Positions 1 to 8,399 of a stretch of 64,000 nucleotides of DNA are shown piece by piece (the first letter of the stretch is position 1; each line of letters starts with the position of its first letter). Made by a program: the position numbers and the translations under genes. The stretch is taken from assembly GCA_963729445.1 (NCBI GenBank), contig CAVSNU010000002.1:806001-870000 (forward strand), written 5' to 3'. The DNA is from JACCZH01 sp963729445 (GTDB lineage Bacteria; Chloroflexota; Chloroflexia; Thermomicrobiales; CFX8). The notes beneath the pieces are model-generated. The model was not told where the DNA came from. It searched no databases and worked only from the letters and a program-made list of their open reading frames with translations.

Positions 1-1279
1 TGCCCTCGGTGTCGTCGTCACCCAGGTTGGCCATCGCCTCGCGGCGGCCGTGGATGTTGGCCGCGACGAGCTGCGCCTCGGTGCGGGCGATTGCCTCGCG
101 GTCGCTGGGCAGAACCTCGCCCCAGATCGTCTCGGTACGCCGCAGGCCACCGAGATCAACCCCGCCGAAGCGCTCCATCAGATCCAGCACCATCGCGTTT
201 CGACGACGATAGACCGAGTCCCACACCCGGCGCTTGCGCATCACTTTCTGCACCAGGGGCTGGATCTCCACCTCCAGCGCCACCCCGGAGATCGAGCGCC
301 CGGAATCACCAAAGGCCGTGCGCGGCGTCTCGCTGAGATCGTGCATCTGGCGATAGAGGAGCTGCACATAGTCGATGTGCAGGTTCACGCCGCCACCCTG
401 CAGCATGTCCAGCAGATAGGCGCGCGAGGCCTCGGGCAGTTCCCAGACCGCCCCGGCCTCGGCACGGATACCCTCGCTGCCGGTCACGTTCTCCAACACG
501 GTGATGGGATACCCCGCCACCTCCAGAATGCGGCTGATCGTCGTCATGCGGCGGTTCAGCTCGCGACAGACATCGATCAGGTCTTCCAGATCGCTCGAGC
601 CCCAGAACTCGTGTGGCCGGGCCAGGTTGGGATAGATCACATAGGGAATCCAGCCGTAGGGATTGGCCCCGTCACGCACCGTCTCGCCACCCAGCTCGAC
701 CCGGTAGCGGTCCGGCCACCACTCCTCGACCACACTCAGGCGGCCGTTGGAGGCCGATGTCAGTGGACGCATGCCGAAGAGCTGCTCCGCCTCCTCGTGG
801 CTGATCTCGTAGCGCTGGATCACCCGGTAGACCTCGCCCGGATTATCCGGACGCCACCAGGCCCAGAGCGACTGCGGGTCAATCGCGGCGATCACCGGAG
901 CGCCCAGCCGCTCGCTCCAGGTCACTTTGAACGCGCCATCACCAAGGACGGACGCGTCGAGGGCGCTCTGGACATCGTCCATGTGCTGGTCGTTCTCGGC
1001 ATAGACCGAGCGCAGTACCGCCTCGGCGCGGTCCGCCAGCTCTGGATTCCGTTCGGTTCCGGTCACGACGTTGAACGTCGCCGGCCGCGGCATGAGATAG
1101 CTGACCGTCTTTCGCGTCAGGATGCGGGCGTAGTTAAACGTCAGGCGCGTCTCGCCCGCTCGCCGTCGGCCCGTCCACTGTTCACCCTGATAGAAGGCCA
1201 GATACTCTCGATACCGGTTTCTGCGCTCCGTGTCCTGGTTCTCCAGCCAGCCCGCCAGCGGTGTCGACGTCTCGCTCAT
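1..1279 (-). CDS. Phage portal protein, SPP1 gp6-like (partial, 3' end outside window)
   Basis: Reading the minus strand from ATG at 1279 gives 426 codons without a stop up to the window edge, so the gene is cut at its C-terminus. The protein opens MSETSTPLAGWLENQDTERR and continues with LAFYQGEQW, a DASVLGDGAFKVTW stretch, DPQSLWAWW, WGSSDLEDLIDVCRELNRRM and a helix-rich C-terminal part containing SGRSISGVALEVEIQPLVQK. This order (N-terminal helix, DPxxLW, GxSDLEDLxxxxxELN, SGxAL) is what I know from SPP1 gp6-type portals, the dodecameric ring through which DNA enters the capsid. An overlapping plus-strand reading at 50-1543 is low-complexity His/Arg/Leu/Gln text typical of an antisense shadow. 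Capsid or terminase genes expected beside a portal are not in the visible flank. Family assignment is by recognition. Confidence 0.82.
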   Translation of the reverse strand, partial: MSETSTPLAGWLENQDTERRNRYREYLAFYQGEQWTGRRRAGETRLTFNYARILTRKTVSYLMPRPATFNVVTGTERNPELADRAEAVLRSVYAENDQHMDDVQSALDASVLGDGAFKVTWSERLGAPVIAAIDPQSLWAWWRPDNPGEVYRVIQRYEISHEEAEQLFGMRPLTSASNGRLSVVEEWWPDRYRVELGGETVRDGANPYGWIPYVIYPNLARPHEFWGSSDLEDLIDVCRELNRRMTTISRILEVAGYPITVLENVTGSEGIRAEAGAVWELPEASRAYLLDMLQGGGVNLHIDYVQLLYRQMHDLSETPRTAFGDSGRSISGVALEVEIQPLVQKVMRKRRVWDSVYRRRNAMVLDLMERFGGVDLGGLRRTETIWGEVLPSDREAIARTEAQLVAANIHGRREAMANLGDDDTEG

Positions 1280-1442
1280 CAGGCACTCCTTCGTCATAGC
1301 CATCGTGCTACCCCGTCGAGCGCCCCGAGCCGATCGCGTCGTGCCAGCGATCCACCTCCCCTGTCTCCCTCGAATCGGTGCCAGGTCGGATCTCTGTACG
1401 ATGGCTGTAAGGCTGTTCTACAGAACCCCGAATGGAGTGACC

Positions 1443-1652
1443 GTGCCGTACAAAACGATCAACGAGTTGCCGGAGAGTGTCCGCGAGCACCTGCCAAAAC
1501 ACGCCCAGGAGATCTATCTGGCCGCCTTCAACAACGCCTATGAGGAATATGGCCACGACGAAGAACGCGCCCACCGGGTCGCCTGGGCCGCGGTAAAGAA
1601 GCAGTACGAGAAGGACGAGAAGACCGGGAAGTGGAAGAGGAAGAAGGAGTAA
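1443..1652 (+). CDS. ChaB-like small protein
   Basis: A 69-residue protein read from GTG 1443, chosen because GGAG at 1434-1437 sits five bases upstream; longer in-frame readings start inside the portal gene. It begins VPYKTINELPESVREHLP and carries QEIYLAAFNNAYEEYGHDEERAHRVAWAAVKKQYEK, the characteristic ChaB core (P..V...LP..AQ.I...AFN.A...........A...AW..VK..Y). It ends in a Lys-rich tail. ChaB was first annotated as a cation transport regulator, but the small domain is widespread and also frequent in phage genomes, so its role is open. It diverges from the portal gene with 163 bases between the starts, which suggests, but does not prove, that it belongs to the same phage-derived segment. 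Confidence 0.8.
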   Translation: MPYKTINELPESVREHLPKHAQEIYLAAFNNAYEEYGHDEERAHRVAWAAVKKQYEKDEKTGKWKRKKE

Positions 1653-2068
1653 TCCGCGGAGGCCCTACCCGCGCCCCGTCCCCTCTCCCATTCGTGGAAG
1701 GGGGAATGTCTCACAGCCGGACTTGACATACCATCCATCGATGCTACGGTAGAAGCATCGCTAGCGCACTTCATCGGATCGATCGTGGCTCCGGGGATGA
1801 CAGGCATCTGCGTGCTGTGCAGGTCGCCGAAATCCTGGCGTTGATAACAGGCGGATGCCGGGTTGTTCTCAGGCGATCGCGGTCGTTCAACAGCACAGCT
1901 CAGAGGAGCGACGCGCCGTTCTTGGCACTTCTTTGACGACACTGAGACAGCATGCGACCTGATGCGTTTCCTGCCAGTCGCGGCTGCTGTCACCGGTCCG
2001 CCGCGCCTCTTCCGTCTCGGTTCGCTCCGTTGTGTGGTTCGGTTGGTATCCGCGCGAAGGGAATAGCC
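1653..2068. other. Intergenic region with a possible sigma-70-type promoter
   Basis: 416 bases without a convincing gene. TTGACA at 1723-1728 is followed after 16 bases by TACGGT (1745-1750), a plausible but weak promoter for the downstream AhpD-like gene. The other open frames here have shadow-like composition. Confidence 0.35.
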
Positions 2069-2455
2069 ATGGCAAGAGAGGACATCCTGAACGAAGCGCG
2101 CGCACTGCTAGGTCATGTGCCTGGCTGGATTGAACAAATGCCGGACGATCTCCTTGAGTACAACTGGGGACAGTTCACCTGGACCTTGCAGGATAGCGCC
2201 CTGAACGCCCAGCAGAAGGCGTTGGTTGCCTTCGGCGCCGCGTCAGCCGTGCGCTGCCCCTACTGAATTCCCTTCCATAACGCGCAGTTAGCGCTGAGTG
2301 GCATGGGAGTGGACCACATCAAAGAGGCCGCGTCGGTGGCCCAGATCATCGTTGGCTTCAGCACCTATCTGCCGAGTATCGGGTATAGCGTCGAGCAGTT
2401 CCAGCGCGAGCTCGATCAGGCCGTCGAGCACATCAGGAGTCAACAACGCGTCTAA
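2069..2455 (+). CDS. AhpD-like (carboxymuconolactone decarboxylase fold) protein, probable selenoprotein with CxxU motif
   Basis: ATG 2069 follows an AAGGGA ribosome site. The frame runs to an in-frame TGA at 2264-2266 and continues without a break to TAA at 2453-2455, giving 128 residues if TGA is read. Before it comes QQKALVAFGAASAVRCPY; after it comes IPFHNAQLALSGMGVDHIKE. In the AhpD family the motif is CxxC followed two or three residues later by H and then the (A/G)xxxGxxxxEIxEA helix, so TGA falls exactly on the second redox cysteine (C63-P-Y-U66, H69). A stem-loop with a 5-base GU-containing apical loop lies 15-28 bases downstream, as in bacterial SECIS elements. AhpD-like CxxC proteins are thiol-disulfide or peroxide-reducing enzymes, and Sec-containing members are known. 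The alternative is a nonsense mutation. No selA/B/C/D genes are in the window. Confidence 0.72.
2273..2308 (+). promoter_or_regulatory. Candidate bacterial SECIS element
   Basis: GCGC (2282-2285) pairs with GCGC (2291-2294) around the loop AGTTA (2286-2290); an outer helix TTCCAT (2273-2278) pairs with ATGGGA (2303-2308). The loop G at 2287 is 20 bases after the TGA, inside the spacing known for bacterial SECIS hairpins, and the loop contains the expected GU. Read by eye; no folding energy was computed. Confidence 0.55.
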
Positions 2456-2482
2456 GCGCGCTCCTTCTATCCGTCGAACCGG

Positions 2483-2527
2483 GACGATGACACCCCCAGC
2501 CAAACCAGGTTGGGGGGTTGTCATCGT
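2483..2527. terminator. Strong stem-loop between convergent genes
   Basis: The arm at 2483-2501 (GACGATGACA then CCCCCAGCC) pairs almost perfectly with 2508-2527 around a short AAACCA loop. It lies after the AhpD-like gene and before the end of the convergent amidase, so it may terminate both. There is no clear T tract. Confidence 0.6.
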
Positions 2528-2617
2528 CTCCTGCGGCCCTTGCGTTCAAGGAGAGTGTGATCGGGAGTGGTGGCCGGAAACATTGCGCCACTACGCCTGT
2601 GTCTTCATTAAACCGCT

Positions 2618-4258
2618 CTAGTACACGAGGGTCCGTTCGAAGTTTGGTGCGTAGCGGACCTGAGTCACCGCCTCGAAACCGGAAGCCAGCTTGATCAGCG
2701 TGCCTTCAGACCAGCGCCGGCCCATGAACGTGATCCCGACCGGCAGCCCAAACATGTAGCCGGCGGGGACGGTCACTAATGGATAGCCGGCACGCGCAGC
2801 ATGCGATGAGCTGGCACCCAGGAAGAGATCGCCATTGACGAGGTCGGTCGTCCAGGCCGGGGAGCCCGTCGGCGCGACGATCGCGTCCAGCTGGTTACTG
2901 TCGAAGGCCTCGTCAAGCTGCGCACGCGTGCCGTCACGGCTCACCGCCAATGCCTCGAGGTAGGCCGGGTCAGTAAGCGGCCCCTTCTCTGCCGCCATGA
3001 GGAAGATCTCCTGCCCGAACCACTTGAGCTCAACATCTCCGTGCTCCTCGTTAAACTCGATGATCTCCTGCAGCGTCCGTGGGGAAGGACCCGTGCGGCC
3101 CGCGAGGTACGCCGCCAGGTCCGGCCCGAACTCGTAGAGCAACACCTCGAACTCGGCATCGTCGGGATTGCCCTCGCCTGGGCTGGGTAGCGTGATGGGA
3201 TCGACGATGATCGCCCCGGCATCACGCATGGCGGCAATCGCGCTGTCGATCACCCAATCCGCCTCGCGGCTAAAGCCGAACAACTCGCGCGCCACCCCGA
3301 TCCGGGCGCCGCTCAAGCCGGCAGGATCGAGGAACTGGGTGTAGTCGTCACTGATATTCTGCGCTTCCGCGGTTGCCGGGTCGCGCGGGTCAACCCCGAC
3401 GATGGCCGTCAGGACCGCGGCCGCGTCCGCCACAGTGCGCGCCATCGGGCCGATGGTGTCCTGGGTGTGCGAGATCGGGATGACACCCGCCCGGCTGGTA
3501 AGGCCCACCGAGGGCTTGATGCCGACCAGCCCGGTGTTCGACGAGGGACAGACGATCGAGCCGTCAGTCTCGGTGCCGAGTGCGGCGGCAACGAGGCTCG
3601 CGGATGGCGCGGTTCCCGACCCGGAGCTCGATCCGCAGGGATTGCGATCGATAATGTACGGGTTACGCACCTGCCCGCCACGCGCGCTCCAACCGCTCGA
3701 TGAGTGGTTGCCGCGGAAGTTCGCCCACTCGCTCATTCCAGCCTTGCCGATGATGATGGCCCCGGCCTCGCGGAGCTTGGCCGCCACCGTTGCATCCTGC
3801 TGCGGCTTTGAGCCGAGGAGTGCCAGCGAGCCTGCCGTTGTCTCCATGCGATCGGCGGTGTCGATGTTGTCCTTGACGACGATCGGGATGCCGTGCAAGG
3901 GTCCCCGCAGCTTGCCGTCTGCACGCTCCTGGTCAAGGGCGCTTGCGATTTGCAGAACGTCGGGGTTGATCTCAATGAACGACCTGAGCTGAGGACCATC
4001 CCAGTCAAGTGCGTGGATCCGCTCGATGTACATCCCCACCAGCTGGCGGGCAGTGACTTCACCCGAGGTCATCATCGCCTGCAGCTCAACGATTGACGTC
4101 TCTTCGAGGATATCGGCATGCGGTGAGAAGAAGCCGAGACCATCGTGGTCCGCAGCATGAACCGTTGGCGCCACCCCGGTAACGGCGACCCCGGCTGCAA
4201 CGGCAGCACTCCGCTTCATCAATTGACGACGGCTGAACCTGCTCTGAAGGAGTCCCAT
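2618..4258 (-). CDS. Tat-exported amidase (amidase signature family)
   Basis: 546 residues from ATG 4258, selected because AGGAGG lies 8-9 bases upstream; the in-frame GTG at 4276 overlaps that ribosome site. An N-terminal twin-arginine signal (SRRQLMKR, then a hydrophobic stretch ending VHA) points to export. The amidase-signature triad is visible: Lys in GIPIVVKDNIDT, the Gly/Ser-rich GSSSGSGTAPSASL, and the nucleophile Ser region GTETDGSIVCPSS. LVGIKPSVGLTSRAGVIPIS and QDTIGPMARTVADAA follow as in GatA-like enzymes. The family hydrolyses amide bonds in Ser-cisSer-Lys chemistry; the substrate cannot be read from sequence. It stands next to a GntR regulator and a peptide-type importer, so I infer a role in extracytoplasmic amide or peptide breakdown. 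Confidence 0.9.
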   Translation of the reverse strand: MGLLQSRFSRRQLMKRSAAVAAGVAVTGVAPTVHAADHDGLGFFSPHADILEETSIVELQAMMTSGEVTARQLVGMYIERIHALDWDGPQLRSFIEINPDVLQIASALDQERADGKLRGPLHGIPIVVKDNIDTADRMETTAGSLALLGSKPQQDATVAAKLREAGAIIIGKAGMSEWANFRGNHSSSGWSARGGQVRNPYIIDRNPCGSSSGSGTAPSASLVAAALGTETDGSIVCPSSNTGLVGIKPSVGLTSRAGVIPISHTQDTIGPMARTVADAAAVLTAIVGVDPRDPATAEAQNISDDYTQFLDPAGLSGARIGVARELFGFSREADWVIDSAIAAMRDAGAIIVDPITLPSPGEGNPDDAEFEVLLYEFGPDLAAYLAGRTGPSPRTLQEIIEFNEEHGDVELKWFGQEIFLMAAEKGPLTDPAYLEALAVSRDGTRAQLDEAFDSNQLDAIVAPTGSPAWTTDLVNGDLFLGASSSHAARAGYPLVTVPAGYMFGLPVGITFMGRRWSEGTLIKLASGFEAVTQVRYAPNFERTLVY

Positions 4259-4613
4259 GATCTGCTTCCTCCTCACGCAATGTCACGTGGCGTCATTGGT
4301 TGGGGCATTCACTCGTGCATCCTCCCCGCAAGACCCTCCTCACCTGTGGTCAAATGTTTTCGTCCGGATAATGCTGAATCTAGCAGCGTATTCGCTGCCA
4401 GTCAATGACACGTCATCCATGTTGGAGCGTGGCGAAGTCGTTGCTTCTGTCAAGTTCGACAGGCACGCAATGAGATGACGAGGGAAGCCGTCACCTATGG
4501 CGACGACAAATGGTTGAGTGGTTACGCAGCTCGTCTCTGAGGAAGTGGCCGGCCGTTTCCAATGAGGACGTGGCGAGCGCCGGCACACTGTCTATCGACG
4601 TTGAGGCATGCGC
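4259..4613. other. Intergenic region upstream of amidase
   Basis: 355 bases between the amidase start and the end of the GntR gene. It must hold the amidase promoter (transcription is leftward). I see an imperfect TGTCAAGTTCGACAG repeat near 4448-4462 but no convincing gene. Confidence 0.3.
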
Positions 4614-5312
4614 CTAGGAGCGTACATGCTGCGATGGGTGGGGGTGCATGAGCCCGTTGCGCTGCCGCGTGGCACGGTTCTGGATGTGGACCATCATTGC
4701 CTCGTACGCTGCGTCTCCGTCGGCCCGTTCGAGTGCCGCAAGGATCTCCCGGTGCTCGGCAATGCTCTGCGTAAAGGTATGTGCGTTGGTAATCAACCTG
4801 ACCGCGTTCATGCGCCGGTGCAGATGCGAGACGATCTCGCGCATTGTTTCGTTGCCGGCTGCCTCGAGAATCGTGTCGTGGAATGTGACGTCCAGCTGCA
4901 TGTATTGAATGAAGTCATTCGGCTGAGGATGCTCAACTTCGGCCTCGTCAAAGGCTCTCTTGAATCCATCGATAACGTCCTGTGCTAGACGCCCTGCGGC
5001 AAGACGAGCCGCCAGGGGTTCGGCCAGCTCGCAAATCTGCTCAATCTCCCAAATGTCGCGGAGCGAGATCTCCGCCACGTGCGCACCGCGATGCGGGCGC
5101 AGTGTCACGAGCCCATCGAAGCTCAAGCGGCGCAGCGCCTCACGCACCGGAGTGCGGCTCACACCGTAGGTGCTGGCCAGCCGATCTTCGTCAAGCTGGT
5201 CTCCGGGCCGGAGATTCAGCTCTAGAATCGCGGTCCGCAACTGATGGTAAATCTCCTCGGCCCTCGTTTTGGGCCGCTCATTGTCTCCTTGTACCTGCCG
5301 GCCGGTGATCAT
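4614..5312 (-). CDS. GntR-family transcriptional regulator, FadR/FCD subfamily
   Basis: 232 residues from ATG 5312 (GAAGAGGA upstream); ATG 5333 is possible but poorly spaced. The N-terminal winged helix shows EEIYHQLRTAILELNLRPGDQL, then GVSRTPVREALRRLSFDGLV with the recognition helix. The C-terminal FCD domain carries D....H (LDVTFHDTILEAAGNE), HLHRRM and EHREILAALERAD, the usual Asp/His metal and ligand pocket. FCD regulators usually repress a neighbouring catabolic operon and respond to its substrate or an intermediate. This gene diverges from the importer-peptidase operon and its end faces the amidase, so all of these are the likely regulon. A TGTATACA palindrome lies in the shared upstream region. 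Confidence 0.92.
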   Translation of the reverse strand: MITGRQVQGDNERPKTRAEEIYHQLRTAILELNLRPGDQLDEDRLASTYGVSRTPVREALRRLSFDGLVTLRPHRGAHVAEISLRDIWEIEQICELAEPLAARLAAGRLAQDVIDGFKRAFDEAEVEHPQPNDFIQYMQLDVTFHDTILEAAGNETMREIVSHLHRRMNAVRLITNAHTFTQSIAEHREILAALERADGDAAYEAMMVHIQNRATRQRNGLMHPHPSQHVRS

Positions 5313-5413
5313 CCACGTCCTCTTCCCCGACATTCCCTAACGCCTGTACGGTAAATGGTACGCGATGACGCGCTGGCTGGCGCCCTACGTGTGCAAATAC
5401 ATTCCGTATAAAA

Positions 5414-5458
5414 TGTGTATACAATCGATATAATGATGCTTGACAATTGAAATGTCAA
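5414..5458. promoter_or_regulatory. Candidate GntR operator and divergent promoter elements
   Basis: Perfect 8-base palindrome TGTATACA at 5416-5423, of the kind bound by FCD-type GntR regulators, and a second inverted repeat TTGACA (5440-5445) with TGTCAA (5453-5458). The latter can serve as a -35 box on either strand. The local stretch is much more AT-rich than the flanking genes. Function is inferred from position between the GntR gene and the importer operon. Confidence 0.5.
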
Positions 5459-5626
5459 CTGCTAGCATGCGTTATACCACCTAAGATTTGCGTCAGGGGA
5501 CGCGCGCAAGGAAATATGAGAGGCGGCACACTTCTTGTGCAAGTAGATTTCAATTCTGCTTCAAAGATGTGTCACGTATGACGCGTGGCGTGTCACAACG
5601 TGCCACGGTCACAGGCAGGGGGTAGA

Positions 5627-7402
5627 GTGAAAGTTGACAGCGTTCTTGAGGAGCTACGCAACGTAGGTGTTGAAGTCTCTCGCCGCGATCTCGTGAAGTA
5701 CGCAGCGATTGGAAGCCTCTCCGTCAGCGCTGCCGGTCTGCTGGCGGCGTGCGGGTCCGACGACGACGAGCCCGCCGAACCAGCCGTATCATCCGGCTCT
5801 ACGGCTAGCCCGGACGAACCGACCTCAGTCGCCGAAGCCGCAACCGCTGCCCCTGACGACTCGACTGCCGAGCCAGCTGCCGAAGAGTCGCCAGCGCCTG
5901 CCGGCGAAACCGGCCAGCAGGGCGGCGTCTGGCGTATGGCACTCCATGGCGACCCATCGATGAACGTCGTGCAGGCTCCCGGAGCCCTGGTCGATATTCT
6001 CGTCTACAAGACGATGTACAACAATCTGGTGAAGTACCAGCTCTCGGGAGACTCCATCGAGATCGTGCCCGACCTCGCCGAGTCGTGGGAGGCCAACGAG
6101 GATCTCTCCGAATACACGTTCGTGCTCAAGCAAGGCGTCACCTGGCACGACGGCGAGCCCTTTACCGCAGAGGACGTGAAGTTCAATATCGATACCGTGC
6201 TGAACCCCGAGAACAGCGCCGCCGGCCGGGCCAACCTGGCCTCAATTGAGTCCGTCGAGGTGGTCGACGAGCAGACCGTTCGCTTCATCCTTACGGCGCC
6301 GTTCGCCGCGCTGCCGGTCATGCTGGGCTACAACCGCCCGATCTTCCCCAAGCACCGGCTCGAAGGCGCGGACTTCAACAACCCGGCTGACTTTCTCCGC
6401 GACCCGGTCGGCACCGGTCCATTCAAATATGTCGAGCTGGTCCAGGGGAGCCACCTGGAGCTGGCAGCCTATGAGGATTATCACGAGGGGCGCCCCCTCC
6501 TGGATGGCATCTTCTTCCGGGTCATCCCGGACGGCAACACCCGCGTTGCCCAGCTCTTATCCGGCGATGTCGACTTTGCCGTGATCGAACCGGCGCAACT
6601 GGATGGCGTGCAGGGCAACGACGACATCGAGGTGCGCTTTGCGCCCCAGGTGAACTACTACTTCTTCGCGTTCAACCACGACTTCCCATTCTTCCAGGAT
6701 GTCCGTGTCCGACAGGCGCTCGCACACGCGCTCGATCGACAGGCGATCATCGACGGCATCCTGAAAGGCGCCGGCCAGCTTGCCACCGGGCCAATCAATC
6801 CACTCCTCGGAGATTTTTATAATCCAAATGTAACAACCTACGACTACGATATGGAGCGCGCTGCCCAGCTACTTGAAGAAGCAGGTTGGACGAAGGGTTC
6901 CGACGGGATTCTGGTGAATTCCGAAGGCGAGAAATTTGCAATTCGTTTGAATTGCCCGAGCACCTATCCGATCATGGTCCAGGTTGTTACTTACGCACAG
7001 GGGCAGTACCAGGAATTGGGCATCGACCTCGCACTCGATGTCGTAGACTGGCCTGTCCACCTCGAGAAGTACCGTGCACCCGATTACGAGCTGCTCATGG
7101 AGTGGTGGATCACTCCGCCCGATCCAGACCTGTTTGCCCACTACCACACCGAGAGCGAAAACGACTGGCAGTATTCCAACCCGGACGTCGATGATCTGAT
7201 CGTTCGAGCGCGCTCTGAGCCCGATCTGGACGCGCGGATCGCACTCTACCAGGAGTTACAGGAAGTGATCGCCGACGATCTGCCCGTCATCTACCTGTAC
7301 TACCCGCAAGAGGTACAGGCGATGCGCCGGACGCACGGGCTCGTCGAGATGGGCTATCGCGACGCTCTGACCTGGATGAAGGACGTCTGGGTCGATCAGT
7401 AG
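5627..7402 (+). CDS. ABC importer substrate-binding lipoprotein, family 5 (dipeptide/oligopeptide type)
   Basis: 591 residues from GTG 5627, preceded by AGGGGG; a longer frame begins at 5585 but lacks a ribosome site. A Tat motif (SRRDLVK, residues 18-24) is followed by a hydrophobic segment and a lipobox LLAAC with Cys at about residue 42, then a Ser/Asp/Glu/Pro-rich linker. The mature part shows family 5 hallmarks: LAESWEANEDLSEYTFVLKQ, GVTWHDGEPFTAEDVKF, VGTGPFKYVE, and VRQALAHALDRQAIIDGILKG. It captures peptides or related solutes outside the membrane and delivers them to the two permeases that follow. It is the first gene of a long plus-strand run and is probably controlled by the divergent GntR protein. 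Confidence 0.92.
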   Translation: MKVDSVLEELRNVGVEVSRRDLVKYAAIGSLSVSAAGLLAACGSDDDEPAEPAVSSGSTASPDEPTSVAEAATAAPDDSTAEPAAEESPAPAGETGQQGGVWRMALHGDPSMNVVQAPGALVDILVYKTMYNNLVKYQLSGDSIEIVPDLAESWEANEDLSEYTFVLKQGVTWHDGEPFTAEDVKFNIDTVLNPENSAAGRANLASIESVEVVDEQTVRFILTAPFAALPVMLGYNRPIFPKHRLEGADFNNPADFLRDPVGTGPFKYVELVQGSHLELAAYEDYHEGRPLLDGIFFRVIPDGNTRVAQLLSGDVDFAVIEPAQLDGVQGNDDIEVRFAPQVNYYFFAFNHDFPFFQDVRVRQALAHALDRQAIIDGILKGAGQLATGPINPLLGDFYNPNVTTYDYDMERAAQLLEEAGWTKGSDGILVNSEGEKFAIRLNCPSTYPIMVQVVTYAQGQYQELGIDLALDVVDWPVHLEKYRAPDYELLMEWWITPPDPDLFAHYHTESENDWQYSNPDVDDLIVRARSEPDLDARIALYQELQEVIADDLPVIYLYYPQEVQAMRRTHGLVEMGYRDALTWMKDVWVDQ

Positions 7403-7445
7403 CGCAGCACGACGCTAAATCGAACAACAAGAGCCAGGAAGAACT

Positions 7446-8393
7446 ATGTTTCGATACATCGTCCGCCGTGTGCTGCAATCCGTCGTCCTGTTGTTCATCG
7501 TGAGCATCGTGACGTTCATGCTGATCCACTCGGCGCCCGGCGGTCCTGCCCTGTTAGCCAATCCAGAGCTCACCCGCGAAGAAGTCGAGAGTATCACCAG
7601 CGAGTTAGGGCTCGATGACCCGCTGCCGGTGCAGTACGTGCGCTGGCTGCGCAACGTCCTCCAGGGCGACCTCGGGACGAGCCACAACACCGTCGAGCCG
7701 GTGAGTGATCTCATCTTGTCCCGGTTGCCCAATACCTTGATGTTGACGGGTGTCGCCTTGATCATCTCGATCGCGATCGCCATCCCGCTCGGCGTGATCA
7801 GCGCGACCAAGCGCAACTCGTTCATCGACCGGTTCGTCGCCGGCTTCAGCTTCGTCGGGATCTCGGTTCCGGTATTCTGGCTGGCGATCATGCTCATCAT
7901 CCTGTTCGCCGTGCACTGGAACATCTTCCCCGCCGGGGGGATGTTCACCCTGGGAGAAGAGTTCTCGCTTGGCGACCGTCTAAAACACATGGTGCTGCCG
8001 TTGATCGTGCTGGTCACCGCGAACCTGGCGGCGCTCGTGCGCTACACCCGCTCTGGAATGATCTCCGTGCTCAACGAAGATTATGTGCGCACGGCGCGTG
8101 CCAAGGGGTTGGCGAACCGGACGGTGATCTTCGGACACGCCCTGCGCAACGCGCTCATTCCCGTCATCACAGTGATCGGCATCTCCATTCCCAATGCTGT
8201 CAGCGGCGCCGCGATCACCGAGACCGTTTTCTCCTGGCCTGGTATGGGGCGGCTCGCCGTGAATGCGGCCAACACCCGCGATTATCCGGTGGTGCTGGGC
8301 GCCACGTTGACTGTGGCAGTGGTGGTCGTCGTGAGCAATCTCATCACCGACCTGGTCTACGCCTACGTGGATCCGCGGATCCGGTTGGAATAG
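7446..8393 (+). CDS. ABC importer permease, DppB-like
   Basis: 315 residues, ATG after AGGAAGA. The first membrane helix is MFRYIVRRVLQSVVLLFIVSI, followed by VTFMLIHSAPGGPA, which is the standard start of DppB/OppB permeases. The EAA loop reads DYVRTARAKGLANRTVIFGHALRNALIPVIT, and the end is FSWPGMGRLAVNAANTRDYPVVLG. Six membrane spans are expected. It pairs with the DppC-like protein encoded six bases downstream to form the membrane channel for the preceding binding protein. No ATPase gene is adjacent. Confidence 0.93.
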   Translation: MFRYIVRRVLQSVVLLFIVSIVTFMLIHSAPGGPALLANPELTREEVESITSELGLDDPLPVQYVRWLRNVLQGDLGTSHNTVEPVSDLILSRLPNTLMLTGVALIISIAIAIPLGVISATKRNSFIDRFVAGFSFVGISVPVFWLAIMLIILFAVHWNIFPAGGMFTLGEEFSLGDRLKHMVLPLIVLVTANLAALVRYTRSGMISVLNEDYVRTARAKGLANRTVIFGHALRNALIPVITVIGISIPNAVSGAAITETVFSWPGMGRLAVNAANTRDYPVVLGATLTVAVVVVVSNLITDLVYAYVDPRIRLE

Positions 8394-8399
8394 GGTGAC

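Noticed and set aside
50..1543. 497-residue plus-strand reading frame
   Set aside because: Antisense to the portal gene; His/Arg/Leu/Gln-rich text without family features.
2264..2266. TGA as an ordinary stop ending a truncated AhpD-like protein
   Set aside because: Conserved family sequence continues in the same frame for 62 codons and a SECIS-like hairpin follows; kept as the alternative explanation only.
2298..2621. 107-residue plus-strand frame overlapping the AhpD-like 3' half
   Set aside because: Out of frame with the conserved sequence; Ser/Arg-rich and runs through the terminator hairpin.
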